Shown: positions 1-9,088, counted from the first letter of the stretch. The stretch is DNA of 64,000 nucleotides from Leisingera sp. M658 (GCF_025144145.1 NZ_CP083546.1:4064001-4128000); one strand, 5' to 3'. Notes: generated from the sequence alone by a model not told the origin. Program-made: numbers and translations.

Positions 1-890
1 AGGAGATTGAGATTGATCAAGGGGCCTATCTGCAAGGCATGACTTTCAACGGCTCCATTCCAGGGCCGATGATGGTGGTGCACGAGGGCGATTATGTTGA
101 GCTGACCCTGATCAACCCGCCGGAAAACATGCTGCAGCATAATATCGACTTCCATGCGGCCACCGGCGCCCTGGGCGGCGGCGCGCTGACCCTGATCAAC
201 CCAGGAGAGAAGACCGTGCTGCGGTTTAAGGCCACCCGCCCCGGCACCTTTGTCTATCACTGTGCGCCGGGCGGTCCGATGATCCCATGGCACGTCGTTG
301 CAGGCATGGCCGGCTCAATCATGGTTCTGCCGCGAAACGGGCTTTCAGACCATAATGGCGATCCAGTCAGATACGACCGCGTCTACTATATTGGGGAAAA
401 CGAGTTTTACATTCCAAAGGACGATAACGGCGACTACCTGCGGTACGAGGATGTAGGCGAAAGCTACCCTGATACCCTTGAGGTCATGAACGGGCTTATC
501 CCCAGCCACGTGGTGTTCAACGGCGCAGTTGGTGCGCTGACCGGTGAAACCGCGCTGAAGGCCAAACAGGGCGAGAAAGTGCTGTTCATCCACAGCCAAG
601 CCAACCGCGACAGCCGCCCGCACCTGATCGGCGGCCACGGCGATCTGGTCTGGGAGGCCGGCAAGTTCAACAACGTGCCGGACCGCGACCTGGAAACCTG
701 GTTCATCCGCGGCGGCTCCGCCGGGGCTGCGCTCTATGAATTCCTGCAACCGGGCGTCTACGCCTATGTGAACCACAACTTGATCGAGGCGGTGAACCTT
801 GGCGCAACCGCGCACGTGGTGGTCGAAGGCGAATGGAATAACGACCTGATGGAACAGGTGGTCGCCCCGACCGAGTACTCCGGCTCCTAA
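1..890 (+). CDS. nirK: Copper-containing nitrite reductase NirK, 5' end outside window
   Basis: Periplasmic enzyme reducing nitrite to nitric oxide in denitrification. The reading frame is open from base 3, so the gene begins before the window and only the C-terminal ~295 residues are visible. Copper ligands typical of the family are in place: HNIDFH (His codons at 138 and 153), YHCAPGG (Cys codon at 261), PWHVVAGM (His at 291, Met at 306) and the late VNHN histidine (774). These are the type 1 (His-Cys-His-Met) and type 2 (three His) copper sets. A strong terminator follows and nirV lies just downstream, the usual nirK partner. Identification is secure; the N-terminus and signal peptide cannot be seen. 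Confidence 0.97.
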   Translation, partial: EIEIDQGAYLQGMTFNGSIPGPMMVVHEGDYVELTLINPPENMLQHNIDFHAATGALGGGALTLINPGEKTVLRFKATRPGTFVYHCAPGGPMIPWHVVAGMAGSIMVLPRNGLSDHNGDPVRYDRVYYIGENEFYIPKDDNGDYLRYEDVGESYPDTLEVMNGLIPSHVVFNGAVGALTGETALKAKQGEKVLFIHSQANRDSRPHLIGGHGDLVWEAGKFNNVPDRDLETWFIRGGSAGAALYEFLQPGVYAYVNHNLIEAVNLGATAHVVVEGEWNNDLMEQVVAPTEYSGS

Positions 891-915
891 GCTTGGGACT
901 GGTGTGACCTCTCGA

Positions 916-947
916 GGGCGGCTGCATTATGCGGCCGCCCATTTTTT
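916..947 (+). terminator. Intrinsic terminator between nirK and nirV
   Basis: A GGGCGGC...GCCGCCC stem extends inward through a G-T pair and three further pairs to a 3-base loop (916-940), followed by six T (942-947). It ends 20 bases before the nirV start, so nirV is probably reached by read-through or by its own weak promoter. Confidence 0.85.
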
Positions 948-967
948 GTTTTCTTGGGAGCATACCC

Positions 968-1759
968 ATGAAATTCGAACTCATCACCGCTGCCCTGGCC
1001 GCCGCGATCGGCATTCCCGGTCTTTGGCTTTACGCCCCGGAACCGGCGACGCAGGTCGAAACCGCCGTCATTGCCGCAGCGACAATCCGTTACCGGCCGA
1101 TCGGCAATTTCCACCAAGGTGGCAAAAGCGTGGTGCCGCCGGAACAGATGCGGCAAGTGGCAGCATTCGAGATCATGAAACATCAGGTCTCTCATGCCGA
1201 ATATGCCGCCTGCGTGGCGGACGGCGGCTGCAAGCGGGCAGATGCAAACCCGGCGGATGGCAGCCGGCCGCAAACACACGTCAGCTGGCATGACGCCACC
1301 GCCTACGCGCAATGGCATTCAAAGAAGACCGGCCAGCCGTGGCGGCTGCCGGATGAGGCGGAATGGCAGCTGGCTGCAGCTGAAATCTTTGGCGACGCTT
1401 CGGTTGAGACGGATAGCACCGACCCGGCCCAGCGTTGGCTGCGCCAATACGCCCGCGGGGTGACACTGCGCGGCCTGCCAGGGCCTGCACAGGATCCCAA
1501 AAGCGAACCCGGAACCAACAGCCACGGCCTCAGCGGTCTAGGCGGCAACATCTGGGAATGGACTGCCGGCTGCATGCAGAACGGCGAGTTGCGCAAAGAT
1601 GGCAGCCTCGCATATGGCGATCCATATTGCAGCGCACGCATTACCGGCGGCCGCCACCGGGCCGTAGTGATCGACTTCATACGCGACGCCAGTGTTGGCG
1701 GCTGCGCAGTCGGATTGCCGCCGGATTACCTGGGATTCCGGCTGGTCAAGGACGGCTGA
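968..1759 (+). CDS. nirV: NirV, formylglycine-generating-enzyme-fold protein
   Basis: 263-residue protein of the FGE-sulfatase (SUMF1) fold. It has an N-terminal hydrophobic segment (MKFELITAALAAAIGIPGLW) and the family signatures HVSWHDATAYAQW, WRLPDEAEWQLAA and GLSGLGGNIWEWTAGC, ending in GFRLVKDG. Proteins of this fold next to nirK are called NirV and are thought to help nitrite reductase function or maturation; the biochemical role is not established. The ATG at 968 was chosen because GGGAG sits just upstream and the hydrophobic leader starts there; an in-frame start at 929 would run through the terminator. Confidence 0.9.
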   Translation: MKFELITAALAAAIGIPGLWLYAPEPATQVETAVIAAATIRYRPIGNFHQGGKSVVPPEQMRQVAAFEIMKHQVSHAEYAACVADGGCKRADANPADGSRPQTHVSWHDATAYAQWHSKKTGQPWRLPDEAEWQLAAAEIFGDASVETDSTDPAQRWLRQYARGVTLRGLPGPAQDPKSEPGTNSHGLSGLGGNIWEWTAGCMQNGELRKDGSLAYGDPYCSARITGGRHRAVVIDFIRDASVGGCAVGLPPDYLGFRLVKDG

Positions 1760-2084
1760 CTGCTGAGCATAAGGGGTCCTCCCGCGCCCGCAGGTGCCCC
1801 GGCTGCACCGGAGCCCCTTGGCAGCCTTGGGCCCGGCAGCTGCGCTGCGCCTTCTGTTGCGAAACCGTTCAAGGACCAATCTGCCTTAAACGGGTTTTCC
1901 TGTTTTGATGTTCAATTCCCGCTTAAATTGAATCCGCGCCTGGGCACGGCGCATAGCCCCGGTGCCGGCAATCGAATTGCATTGATAGGAAAGGCCGCGC
2001 TGTGCCACAGCACAGCGCCATGCCCAACTGTGAGGGGCCTCTGGAAAGAGGCACCGGAACAGGCGGGAGCGCCCGGCCTTTGGA
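1760..2084. other. Non-coding gap between convergent nirV and hemN
   Basis: 325 bases between two convergent genes. I see no convincing gene. A stem-loop GCGCTGTG/CACAGCGC lies at 1997-2018. No perfect FNR box (TTGAT-N4-ATCAA) is present. Short open frames here lack a ribosome binding site or family resemblance. Confidence 0.6.
1997..2018 (-). terminator. Stem-loop downstream of hemN, possible terminator
   Basis: Perfect 8-bp stem GCGCTGTG/CACAGCGC with a 6-base loop, 67 bases past the hemN stop. On the minus strand it is followed by GGCCTTTCC rather than a clean T run, so intrinsic termination would be weak. Confidence 0.4.
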
Positions 2085-3440
2085 TCAAGAGGCCCGGCTG
2101 TAGCGCACCCCTTCAGGCACATGCGCATCAAAGCAGCTTGCGATGATCCGGGTCAGCGGCCGGCCTTGGGGCAGGATCGTCAGTGCCGCATCATCCAATT
2201 GCACCAGATCGCCGAACCGCGCCGCGATCTGTGCCAGATCCGCATCCAGCATCGCTGCAAGGCTTCCGAAACGCTGCTTCAGCTCTGCCCGGTTCAGCCG
2301 GAACTCGCACATCAGCATCTCGATAGCACGGCCGCGCAGCAAGTCTTCATCGCTCATCACATGGCCACGGGCGCCAGTCAAATGCCCTGCCTCGACCCTT
2401 TGCACATAGGCAGGCGTGGCAGCTGCGTTCTGAATAAAGCCGCCGGCAAAACGGGAAATCGACGATGCGCCGAATCCGATCAGCGTCGGGCAGGTGTCAT
2501 CGGTGTAGCCCTGAAAATTGCGGCGCAGATGTCCGGTGCGGGCTGCTGCCTCCAGCCCGTCGCCGGGCTTGGCGAAATGGTCGATGCCAATGGCGGCAAA
2601 GCCCGCCGCGGCGAATTTTTCAGCTGCCAGGCCGGCCAGATGGTACCGCGCCAGATCGTCCGGCAGCGTCTCCTCCTTGATCAGCTTCTGCCGCTTTGCA
2701 ACCCAAGGCACATGCGCATACCCAAATAACGCCAGCCGGTCGGGATTCAGGCTCAGCACTTTTTCCACCGTATCCGCCATCCGTGCCTGGGTCTGATGCG
2801 GCAGGCCGTAGACCAGATCAGCGTTCAACGAAGTGATCCCCGCCGCGCGCAGATCCTCGACACAGGCCTTGGTCACGTCAAACGGCTGTTCGCGGCCAAT
2901 TGCCTGCTGCACCAGCGGATCAAAATCCTGAATGCCGATGCTGGCGCGGTTCATGCCCTCTGCCGCCAGCGCTGCTATCTTGTCGCGGTCGACCATTGTG
3001 GGGTCGATCTCCACTGAGAACTCCCAGTCTTCGGTTTGAGGAAACACTGCCTTCACCGCTTGCGCCAGCCGATGGATCAAAACGGGCGGCAGAATGGTCG
3101 GCGTTCCGCCGCCCCAATGCATCCGCCCCATCCGCAACCCATTTGGCAGCAAAGGCGCCACCTGTTTCAGCTCTTGCTCCAGCGTGCCAATGTAGCTTTC
3201 CACCGGACTCAGCGTCTGAGTGCCTTGTGTGCGGCAGGCGCAGAACCAGCACAGACGCTCGCAAAACGGTATATGCAGATAAACGGAAACCGGCACATCC
3301 GGATCCAGCGCCTGCAATTCGCGGGCCTGATCCGCGGCGCCGACGGCTGCAGTAAACACCGGCGCGGTTGGGTAGGATGTGTAGCGGGGCACCCGGCTGT
3401 CAAACAGCCCAAGGGCTTGGAGGCGGTCAATCTGTTTCAT
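2085..3440 (-). CDS. hemN: Oxygen-independent coproporphyrinogen III oxidase HemN
   Basis: Radical-SAM enzyme that decarboxylates coproporphyrinogen III to protoporphyrinogen IX without oxygen, in heme synthesis. 451 residues, normal for HemN. The radical-SAM cluster motif PFCERLCWFC (Cys60, Cys64, Cys67) is followed by Cys69, as is typical of HemN. It is preceded by the RYTSYPTAP N-terminal signature; GGGTPT occurs at ~110. The start at 3440 (MKQIDRLQ) fits the family; the open frame runs 16 codons further upstream. Being next to nirK-nirV fits a low-oxygen gene set. An inverted repeat and a degenerate FNR-like sequence lie upstream. Confidence 0.95.
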   Translation of the reverse strand: MKQIDRLQALGLFDSRVPRYTSYPTAPVFTAAVGAADQARELQALDPDVPVSVYLHIPFCERLCWFCACRTQGTQTLSPVESYIGTLEQELKQVAPLLPNGLRMGRMHWGGGTPTILPPVLIHRLAQAVKAVFPQTEDWEFSVEIDPTMVDRDKIAALAAEGMNRASIGIQDFDPLVQQAIGREQPFDVTKACVEDLRAAGITSLNADLVYGLPHQTQARMADTVEKVLSLNPDRLALFGYAHVPWVAKRQKLIKEETLPDDLARYHLAGLAAEKFAAAGFAAIGIDHFAKPGDGLEAAARTGHLRRNFQGYTDDTCPTLIGFGASSISRFAGGFIQNAAATPAYVQRVEAGHLTGARGHVMSDEDLLRGRAIEMLMCEFRLNRAELKQRFGSLAAMLDADLAQIAARFGDLVQLDDAALTILPQGRPLTRIIASCFDAHVPEGVRYSRAS

Positions 3441-3490
3441 GACATTGCTATGCCCCTTTTCAAGCTCCCCTACTTTGCGCAGGATCAAAT

Positions 3491-3511
3491 CAGACGTCGT
3501 TTTGACGTCTG
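3491..3511. promoter_or_regulatory. Inverted repeat upstream of hemN
   Basis: CAGACGTC, a 5-base spacer, then GACGTCTG: a perfect 8+8 palindrome centred about 60 bases upstream of the hemN start. The size and spacing suit a dimeric repressor or activator. It is not an FNR consensus. The bound protein is unknown. Confidence 0.45.
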
Positions 3512-3611
3512 TTGCGGCGTCAGAGTCGCTTCTTCAACACGCTGATTTAAAACGTAAAAAATTTATAGCCCCGATTCTTTCGGAAATCCGGCATCCACGT
3601 GCATTTTCTGT

Positions 3612-3640
3612 TTGACGGCCCCAACAAACCGCCTTATACG
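3612..3640 (+). promoter_or_regulatory. Sigma-70 promoter of tRNA-Leu
   Basis: TTGACG (3612-3617), 17-base spacer, TATACG (3635-3640). The predicted transcription start is about 10 bases before the mature tRNA 5' end, as expected for a tRNA promoter. Confidence 0.8.
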
Positions 3641-3657
3641 CCGGTCTCACGACACCT

Positions 3658-3744
3658 GCCCAGGTGGCGGAATTGGTAGACGCGCTAGCTTCAGGTGCTA
3701 GTGTTCGTAAGGACGTGGAGGTTCGAGTCCTCTCCTGGGCACCA
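3658..3744 (+). tRNA. tRNA-Leu (anticodon CAG)
   Basis: 87-base tRNA with acceptor stem GCCCAGG (3658-3664) pairing CCTGGGC (3734-3740), encoded CCA at 3742-3744, T arm GGTTCGAGTCC and a long variable arm typical of leucine tRNAs. The anticodon stem CTAGC/GCTAG (3685-3701) encloses a 7-base loop with anticodon CAG at 3692-3694, reading CUG, a heavily used codon in GC-rich genomes. Confidence 0.97.
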
Positions 3745-3766
3745 CTCCCCAAAATGATGCAACACC

Positions 3767-3785
3767 CAAAACTCTTGGAGTTTTG
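3767..3785 (+). terminator. Hairpin downstream of tRNA-Leu
   Basis: CAAAACTC/GAGTTTTG, an 8-bp stem with a 3-base loop, 23 bases after the CCA end. The T-rich 3' arm makes it a plausible but not classical terminator. Confidence 0.5.
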
Positions 3786-3970
3786 CAAAGTCAGGCCGCT
3801 TTGCCAGCCGCCGAGCTGACCATCAGCATCCAGGGTTACAACCCCGGAGCACAATTAATCCAAGCACTTTGATTACGGGTTCCCCTGCGAATTGCAGTTT
3901 GCGCACCTTGCGCGAAGTCGCTCAAATCGATACACGCCTAGGCTGTTCACACACTTTTACGGAGCGCATT

Positions 3971-5452
3971 ATGGCGACACCTCAATTTGGCGGCCTCGGC
4001 GAAATGGCGGCCTATCTCACCGATGGATTCTGGCAAGACAATGGCCTTGGCCGCCGCAGTTTTGATACTTCCCAAAGCAATGTGATCACGGTCAATATCA
4101 CCGGCCTTACCACTGCGGGCAAAAAACTCGCCCGCAACGCCATGGAAGCCTGGGAAACCGTTGCTGACATCAAATTTCAGGAAACAACAGGTTCGGCGCA
4201 AATTAATTTTGACGACGAGGGCAGCGGAGCCTTCACCAGTTTCAACATGTCCGGAAACGTCATTAGTTCCGCAGCAATCAACATCGACAACAACTGGCAC
4301 GGCGGCCAGACTTGGTCCAACTCCTATACTCAGCAAACCTATATCCACGAACTGGGTCACGCCCTAGGCCTGGGCCATCAGGGAAACTACAACGGCTCAG
4401 CGGACTATACGACCGACGCCACCTTTACCAATGACAGTTGGCTGCGGTCGGTAATGTCCTATTTTGATCAGGACGAGAACCCGACAGTTGATGCCAGCAA
4501 GGCTTATGTCATCTCGGCGATGAGGGTGGACATTATCGCGATACAAGAATTGTATGGCGCCCCTGGCAGCAGCAGCGCCACTGCTGGCAATACCACTTGG
4601 GGGGTAAACTCCAACCTTGATGGTGCTCTTGGAGACCTGTTTGACAGCTGGACCGATGGATCTGACCCAAACATCGCCAACCTGCCAACTGCCTTCACAA
4701 TTTATGACAAAGACGGCAAAGACACACTGGACGTCAGCAACTTTTCCAGCGGCAGCAACATCGACATGCGCGACAGCAAGTTATCCGATGTTGGCGGGCT
4801 GTCGGGCAATATCGCAATCGCCCGCGACACTGTCCTGGAGAACCTGACCACCGGGATTGGCGACGATACCGTGACCGGCAACAGCTCTGACAACTTCATC
4901 AAAACCGGCGATGGCAAGGATTCGGCCAAGGGCGCCGACGGCGAGGATACGATTTGGGGGCTATCCGGGGAGGACACACTCTTTGGCGAAGATGGAAACG
5001 ACACGCTGAATGGCGGCAAGGGCAATGACAAATTGTACGGCGGGAAGCACAGCGATACATTGGTCGGCAGCCTCGGACACGACACAATGTTTGGCGGTAC
5101 TGGCTCCGACAATCTGCATGGAGGGTATCACCAGGATCTGCTCTACGGCGGCGGCGGCAATGATACACTAACTGGCGCCAATGGGGATGATTTCCTGAAG
5201 GGGAACTCAGGGGCCGACATTTTTGTCTTTGGCGATGGTCACGGCGATGACACCATTCGAGACTTCGACGCCACCAGCAATAGCGAACGCATTGACTTCT
5301 CCGGCCTCTCCTCGCTGAACTCCATCTCCGAAGTCCGGGCAGCGGCAACCCAAACCGGCGACGACGTGCTCCTCCAGACCGGCGACGGCAATTCAATTCT
5401 GCTGAGGGATGTGCAGTACAGCGACTTGCACAATGGCGACTTCCTTTTCTGA
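3971..5452 (+). CDS. Serralysin-type RTX metalloprotease (peptidase M10B)
   Basis: 493-residue extracellular zinc protease. The catalytic zinc motif HELGHALGLGH has ligands His126, His130 and His136, followed by the Met-turn SVMSYF. The second half carries about ten glycine/aspartate RTX nonapeptides of the GGxGxDxLx type that bind calcium. The chain ends NGDFLF, a hydrophobic C-terminus typical of type I secretion signals, and there is no N-terminal signal peptide. The start at 3971 has GGAG six bases upstream; the frame is open to 3869 but that extension is unlike the family. No HlyB/HlyD/TolC genes are in the window, so the exporter must be elsewhere. The gene is visibly less GC-rich than its neighbours and abuts a tRNA, compatible with acquisition. 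Confidence 0.93.
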   Translation: MATPQFGGLGEMAAYLTDGFWQDNGLGRRSFDTSQSNVITVNITGLTTAGKKLARNAMEAWETVADIKFQETTGSAQINFDDEGSGAFTSFNMSGNVISSAAINIDNNWHGGQTWSNSYTQQTYIHELGHALGLGHQGNYNGSADYTTDATFTNDSWLRSVMSYFDQDENPTVDASKAYVISAMRVDIIAIQELYGAPGSSSATAGNTTWGVNSNLDGALGDLFDSWTDGSDPNIANLPTAFTIYDKDGKDTLDVSNFSSGSNIDMRDSKLSDVGGLSGNIAIARDTVLENLTTGIGDDTVTGNSSDNFIKTGDGKDSAKGADGEDTIWGLSGEDTLFGEDGNDTLNGGKGNDKLYGGKHSDTLVGSLGHDTMFGGTGSDNLHGGYHQDLLYGGGGNDTLTGANGDDFLKGNSGADIFVFGDGHGDDTIRDFDATSNSERIDFSGLSSLNSISEVRAAATQTGDDVLLQTGDGNSILLRDVQYSDLHNGDFLF

Positions 5453-5611
5453 TCCTTGCGCGCCATTCGCGGGGGCTGGCTGCCCGGCCTCCGCACTTGC
5501 AGTCCAGTCACCACCGCTCCCGAATGACAGCGACCGTTGAGTTTGCACGGCAAACCACCTATTTCCCCAGTACGGCACCCTTCGGGGCAATTTGAACACA
5601 GGGGAACACCA

Positions 5612-6226
5612 GTGGCCAACCACCTTTACAAGAACGACCTGCCCGACGGGCTGGATCTCGGTTCCGTCGTCGCAATTGACTGCGAGACAATGGGGTTGAA
5701 CCCGCATCGTGACCGGCTTTGCGTGATTCAGATGTCCGGCGGCGACGGCAATGCCCATATCGTGCAGGTCGAAAAGGGCCAGACCGAAGCGCCCAACCTG
5801 TGCCGGATGCTGGAAGATGCAAATGTGTTGAAACTGTTCCATTTCGGCCGCTTCGATATTGCCGCCATGCACCACGCATTCGGCGCCCTCGCGGCCCCTG
5901 TCTATTGCACCAAGATCGCCAGCCGCCTGGTCCGCACGTACACCGACCGGCACGGGTTGAAGAACCTGACCCAGGAACTCTTGGCCATCGACATATCCAA
6001 ACAGCAGCAGATGAGCGACTGGGGCGCAGAGGAACTGACCGATGCACAGCTTGAGTATGCCGCCTCCGACGTGCTCCACCTGCACAAGCTGCGCAAGGCC
6101 CTGGACAAGCGCCTGGCCCGCGAAGGCCGCACCGGAATGGCGCAGGCCTGCTTTGACTTCCTCCCCATGCGTGCCAAGCTGGACCTGGCCGGCTGGCCCG
6201 AAATCGACATCTTTGCGCACTCATGA
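5612..6226 (+). CDS. rnd: Ribonuclease D family 3'-5' exonuclease
   Basis: 204-residue DEDDy exonuclease for trimming 3' ends of tRNA and other structured RNAs. Exo motifs are visible: I in VAIDCETMGL, II in LFHFGRFDIAAM, and III in LEYAASDVLHLHKL with the Tyr...Asp pair. It lacks the HRDC domains of E. coli RNase D, as short alphaproteobacterial forms do. I chose the GTG at 5612 (VANHLYKND) because AGGGGA lies 6-11 bases upstream; an ATG at 5537 gives a 25-residue extension without family character. The stop overlaps the kdsD start by 4 bases, so the two are translationally coupled. Confidence 0.9.
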   Translation: MANHLYKNDLPDGLDLGSVVAIDCETMGLNPHRDRLCVIQMSGGDGNAHIVQVEKGQTEAPNLCRMLEDANVLKLFHFGRFDIAAMHHAFGALAAPVYCTKIASRLVRTYTDRHGLKNLTQELLAIDISKQQQMSDWGAEELTDAQLEYAASDVLHLHKLRKALDKRLAREGRTGMAQACFDFLPMRAKLDLAGWPEIDIFAHS

Positions 6227-7191
6227 CTGATACAGAAAAACTCCTCGTCACCGCACGGCAGGTGATCACCGATGAAGCCAGGGCGCTGGACACCCTGGCC
6301 GAAAGCCTGGACGGACGCTTTGCCGAAGCGGTGCAGCTGATCCTGCAGGCCAAGGGCCGCATCATTGTCAGCGGCATCGGTAAATCCGGCCATATCGGCC
6401 ACAAGATCGCCGCCACCCTGGCCTCGACCGGCACGCCGGCCTATTTCGTGCACCCCGCAGAGGCCAGCCATGGTGATCTGGGAATGCTCTCTGAAGGCGA
6501 TGTGGTGCTGGCGATCTCCAACTCGGGCGAGGCGCCGGAACTGGCCAATCTGCTGGTTTTCACCCGCCGTTTCGGCATTCCCCTCATAGGGCTGTCGAGC
6601 AAGATGGACAGCGCCCTGATGAAGCAAGCGGATGTGCACCTGCAAATCCCCTCGCTGGGCGAGGCCTGCGGATTTGGCATGGTGCCTTCCATTTCCACCA
6701 CGCTGACACTGGCAATGGGCGATGCGCTGGCGATAGCACTGATGAAATACCGGGATTTCCGCCCGGAGAACTTCCGCGACTTCCACCCTGGCGGCAAACT
6801 GGGGGCGCAGCTCAGCAAGGTGCGCGACCTGATGCATGCTGGCGATGCCCTGCCGCTTGTCACTGAGAACACGCCGATGTCCGATGCGCTGATCGAAATC
6901 AGCCAGAAGGGATTTGGTGTGGCGGGTGTGGTTGCCGCAGACGGATCCTTGGCCGGCATCATAACAGACGGCGATTTGCGCCGCCACATGGACGGCCTGC
7001 TGGACAAGTCTTCCGCCGAAGTCATGACCGCAAGCCCCGCCTCTATCACCCCCGGCGCAATGGCCCAGGAGGCTGTCGCCGTGATGAACCAGCGCAAAAT
7101 CACTTGCCTGTTCGTGGTTGATCCGGACAATGGCGGCAAGGCCGAGGGCTTGTTGCACATCCACGATTGCCTGCGCGCAGGCCTGGGCTGA
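6223..7191 (+). CDS. kdsD: Arabinose-5-phosphate isomerase (KpsF/GutQ family)
   Basis: 322 residues. It interconverts ribulose-5-phosphate and arabinose-5-phosphate, the first committed step to Kdo. An N-terminal SIS domain contains SGIGKSGHIGHKIAATLAS and HPAEASHGDLGML; two CBS domains follow (about 205-320), with ITDGDLRRHM typical of the second part. ATGA overlap with rnd upstream; lptC follows after 23 bases, then lptA and lptB, so Kdo-sugar supply and LPS export are transcribed together. kdsB (CMP-Kdo synthesis) lies about 11 kb away in the glycan block. Confidence 0.95.
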   Translation: MTDTEKLLVTARQVITDEARALDTLAESLDGRFAEAVQLILQAKGRIIVSGIGKSGHIGHKIAATLASTGTPAYFVHPAEASHGDLGMLSEGDVVLAISNSGEAPELANLLVFTRRFGIPLIGLSSKMDSALMKQADVHLQIPSLGEACGFGMVPSISTTLTLAMGDALAIALMKYRDFRPENFRDFHPGGKLGAQLSKVRDLMHAGDALPLVTENTPMSDALIEISQKGFGVAGVVAADGSLAGIITDGDLRRHMDGLLDKSSAEVMTASPASITPGAMAQEAVAVMNQRKITCLFVVDPDNGGKAEGLLHIHDCLRAGLG

Positions 7192-7214
7192 CGCAAGCCC
7201 GGAGGAGGAAAAGC

Positions 7215-7814
7215 ATGGACAGCTACTCCAGAGCCGTTGCCTATCTTAAGGTACTGCTGCCGCTGGCCGCACTGGTTCTGATGTCCACCATGTTCCTGAT
7301 CTCCCGCGGGGTGAACACCGACGCGGTGATCCCCTTTGCCCAAAAGGAAATCGAAGACCGGATGAAAGGCCAGCAAGTCACTGCCCCTTTCTTTTCCGGC
7401 ACCACCGCACAGGGCGATGAAATTATGGTCACTGCTGCGCTCGCCCGTCCCGGCGGCGACGGCACACCCGCAGTTGCCAGCGATCTTTCCGCTGAATTCG
7501 ATCTGGCTGAGGGCGGCAGGATCACGCTTAAATCGGAAAGCGGTGCGATCCACCCTGGCCGGGACATGGCGCGCTTTACCGGTAATGTGATTATCACCTC
7601 CGCAGACGGGCTGATTGTCGAGACCGAAGAGCTGAACACAGCGCTTAGCGGGCTTGAAGCCGACAGTCCCGGCTCAGTCCGTGCGACTGGCCCGATCGGC
7701 GAGCTGACCGCCGGTAATATGCGTATCGGAGTGAAAACCGAGGGCGGACCGGTCCATATGCTGTTCAAAAACGGGGTGAAGCTGCTATATGAACCCCAGA
7801 AACCGGAAAGATAA
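7215..7814 (+). CDS. lptC: LPS export protein LptC
   Basis: 199-residue bitopic inner-membrane protein that joins the LptBFG transporter to periplasmic LptA. A single membrane segment lies at about residues 12-33 (LKVLLPLAALVLMSTMFLI). The periplasmic part has the LptC/OstA beta-jellyroll pattern, with repeats such as ARFTGNVIITSADGLIVETEEL. The ATG at 7215 follows GGAGGAGGAA closely; the longer frame from 7167 would overlap kdsD. lptA starts 3 bases after its stop. Confidence 0.88.
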   Translation: MDSYSRAVAYLKVLLPLAALVLMSTMFLISRGVNTDAVIPFAQKEIEDRMKGQQVTAPFFSGTTAQGDEIMVTAALARPGGDGTPAVASDLSAEFDLAEGGRITLKSESGAIHPGRDMARFTGNVIITSADGLIVETEELNTALSGLEADSPGSVRATGPIGELTAGNMRIGVKTEGGPVHMLFKNGVKLLYEPQKPER

Positions 7815-7817
7815 CCT

Positions 7818-8330
7818 GTGTCCTATTTGCGCGCATTGATTTTTTGCCTGCCGCTCGCGGTATTTCCCAGCCTCGCGGCGGCGCAGACGGCATCCGTCGC
7901 TTTTGGCGCCGTCAAGGCCGACCCCAGCCAGCCGGTTGAAGTCACCGCCGACAATCTGGCGGTTAACCAAGCAAATGGCTCGGCAGAGTTTACCGGCAAT
8001 GTGCTCATTATTCAGGGCATCATGCGGCTGTCCGCAGACAAGGTTCTGGTGATTTACAAAACCGCCGACGAAGCAGACGCCAAAGCGGGCATAGAACGGC
8101 TGGAAGCCACCGGCAATGTGGTTCTGGTAAGCGGCCCGGACGCCGCCGAGGCACAGCGCGCCGAATACACCATTGACCAAGGCACTATCGTGATGACTGG
8201 CAATGTGCTCCTGAACCAGAAAAGCGGTACCTTGGCTTCCAACCGGCTTGAGGTGAACCTGACTTCCGGCACTGCCAAAATGGCCGGCCGGGTGAAGACT
8301 ATCCTGAACCCGAACGGCGGCAGCAACTGA
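7818..8330 (+). CDS. lptA: LPS transport periplasmic protein LptA
   Basis: 170-residue OstA-fold protein forming the periplasmic bridge for LPS. GTG start at 7818, three bases after the lptC stop. The signal peptide is about 24 residues ([22 protein letters not shown]). The mature part carries the LptA pattern [23 protein letters not shown] and a second copy around [16 protein letters not shown]. Its stop overlaps the lptB start by one base. Confidence 0.92.
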   Translation: MSYLRALIFCLPLAVFPSLAAAQTASVAFGAVKADPSQPVEVTADNLAVNQANGSAEFTGNVLIIQGIMRLSADKVLVIYKTADEADAKAGIERLEATGNVVLVSGPDAAEAQRAEYTIDQGTIVMTGNVLLNQKSGTLASNRLEVNLTSGTAKMAGRVKTILNPNGGSN

Positions 8331-9088
8331 TGGCGAAACCTGGTCTGACCGTCACCGAAGGCTCCTCCGGGCTGCGTATTGAAAAACTGCGCAAATCCTA
8401 CCGCAAACGGGTGGTGATCCGCGACGTGTCAATGTCGCTGAACCGCGGCGAGGTGGTGGCATTGCTGGGTCCCAACGGGTCTGGCAAGACCACCAGCTTC
8501 TACGCCATTGCAGGTCTGGTTTTCCCCGAAGCGGGCACCGTCAGCATCGACGGCCAGAACGTAACCGGCCTGCCGATGTACCGGCGCGCTCGCCTTGGCA
8601 TCGGCTATCTGCCACAGGAAATGTCGATCTTCCGCGGCCTGTCGGTGGAGGACAACATCTCCGCAGTGCTCGACATCTCGCAAAAACACGAACACAAACG
8701 CCGCGAGCGGCTGGAAGAACTGCTGTCCGATTTCTCGATCGAGCACCTGCGCCGCGCACCCGCGTTGGCGCTGTCAGGCGGTGAACGGCGCCGGGTTGAG
8801 ATTGCCCGCTGCCTGGCAGCGGACCCGAAATACCTGTTGCTCGACGAACCCTTTGCCGGCGTCGACCCGATCTCAGTCGGCGATATCCGCCATTTGGTTT
8901 CCGACCTCAAGAAACGCGGTATCGGCGTGCTGATCACAGACCACAACGTGCGCGAGACCCTGGAGATCGTGGACCGGGCCTATATCCTGCATGACGGCCA
9001 GGTGCTGATGTCCGGCAGCCCCGAGGAAGTGGTTGAAAACGAAAACGTCCGCCGGGTTTACCTCGGCGACAACTTCCGCATTTCCTGA
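8330..9088 (+). CDS. lptB: LPS export ABC transporter ATPase LptB
   Basis: 252-residue cytoplasmic ATPase that powers LPS extraction from the inner membrane with LptFG. Walker [11 protein letters not shown]-loop region [11 protein letters not shown], signature LSGGERRR, Walker [13 protein letters not shown], and switch histidine in [10 protein letters not shown]. The chain ends YLGDNFRIS, the usual LptB tail. No lptFG is in the window. The gene order kdsD-lptC-lptA-lptB is the standard proteobacterial one; hpf and ptsN follow but rpoN does not intervene. Confidence 0.97.
   Translation: MAKPGLTVTEGSSGLRIEKLRKSYRKRVVIRDVSMSLNRGEVVALLGPNGSGKTTSFYAIAGLVFPEAGTVSIDGQNVTGLPMYRRARLGIGYLPQEMSIFRGLSVEDNISAVLDISQKHEHKRRERLEELLSDFSIEHLRRAPALALSGGERRRVEIARCLAADPKYLLLDEPFAGVDPISVGDIRHLVSDLKKRGIGVLITDHNVRETLEIVDRAYILHDGQVLMSGSPEEVVENENVRRVYLGDNFRIS

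Noticed and set aside
1886-2131. 81-codon open frame after nirV
   Set aside because: Overlaps the hemN stop region, no ribosome site, contains a hairpin; not supported.
3475-3488. FNR box before hemN
   Set aside because: TTGCGCAGGATCAA lacks TTGAT on one side and its centre is 41 bases from the start codon rather than from a transcription start; only noted as a degenerate match.
3534-3854. 106-codon open frame across tRNA-Leu
   Set aside because: Spans the tRNA in antisense; not a gene.
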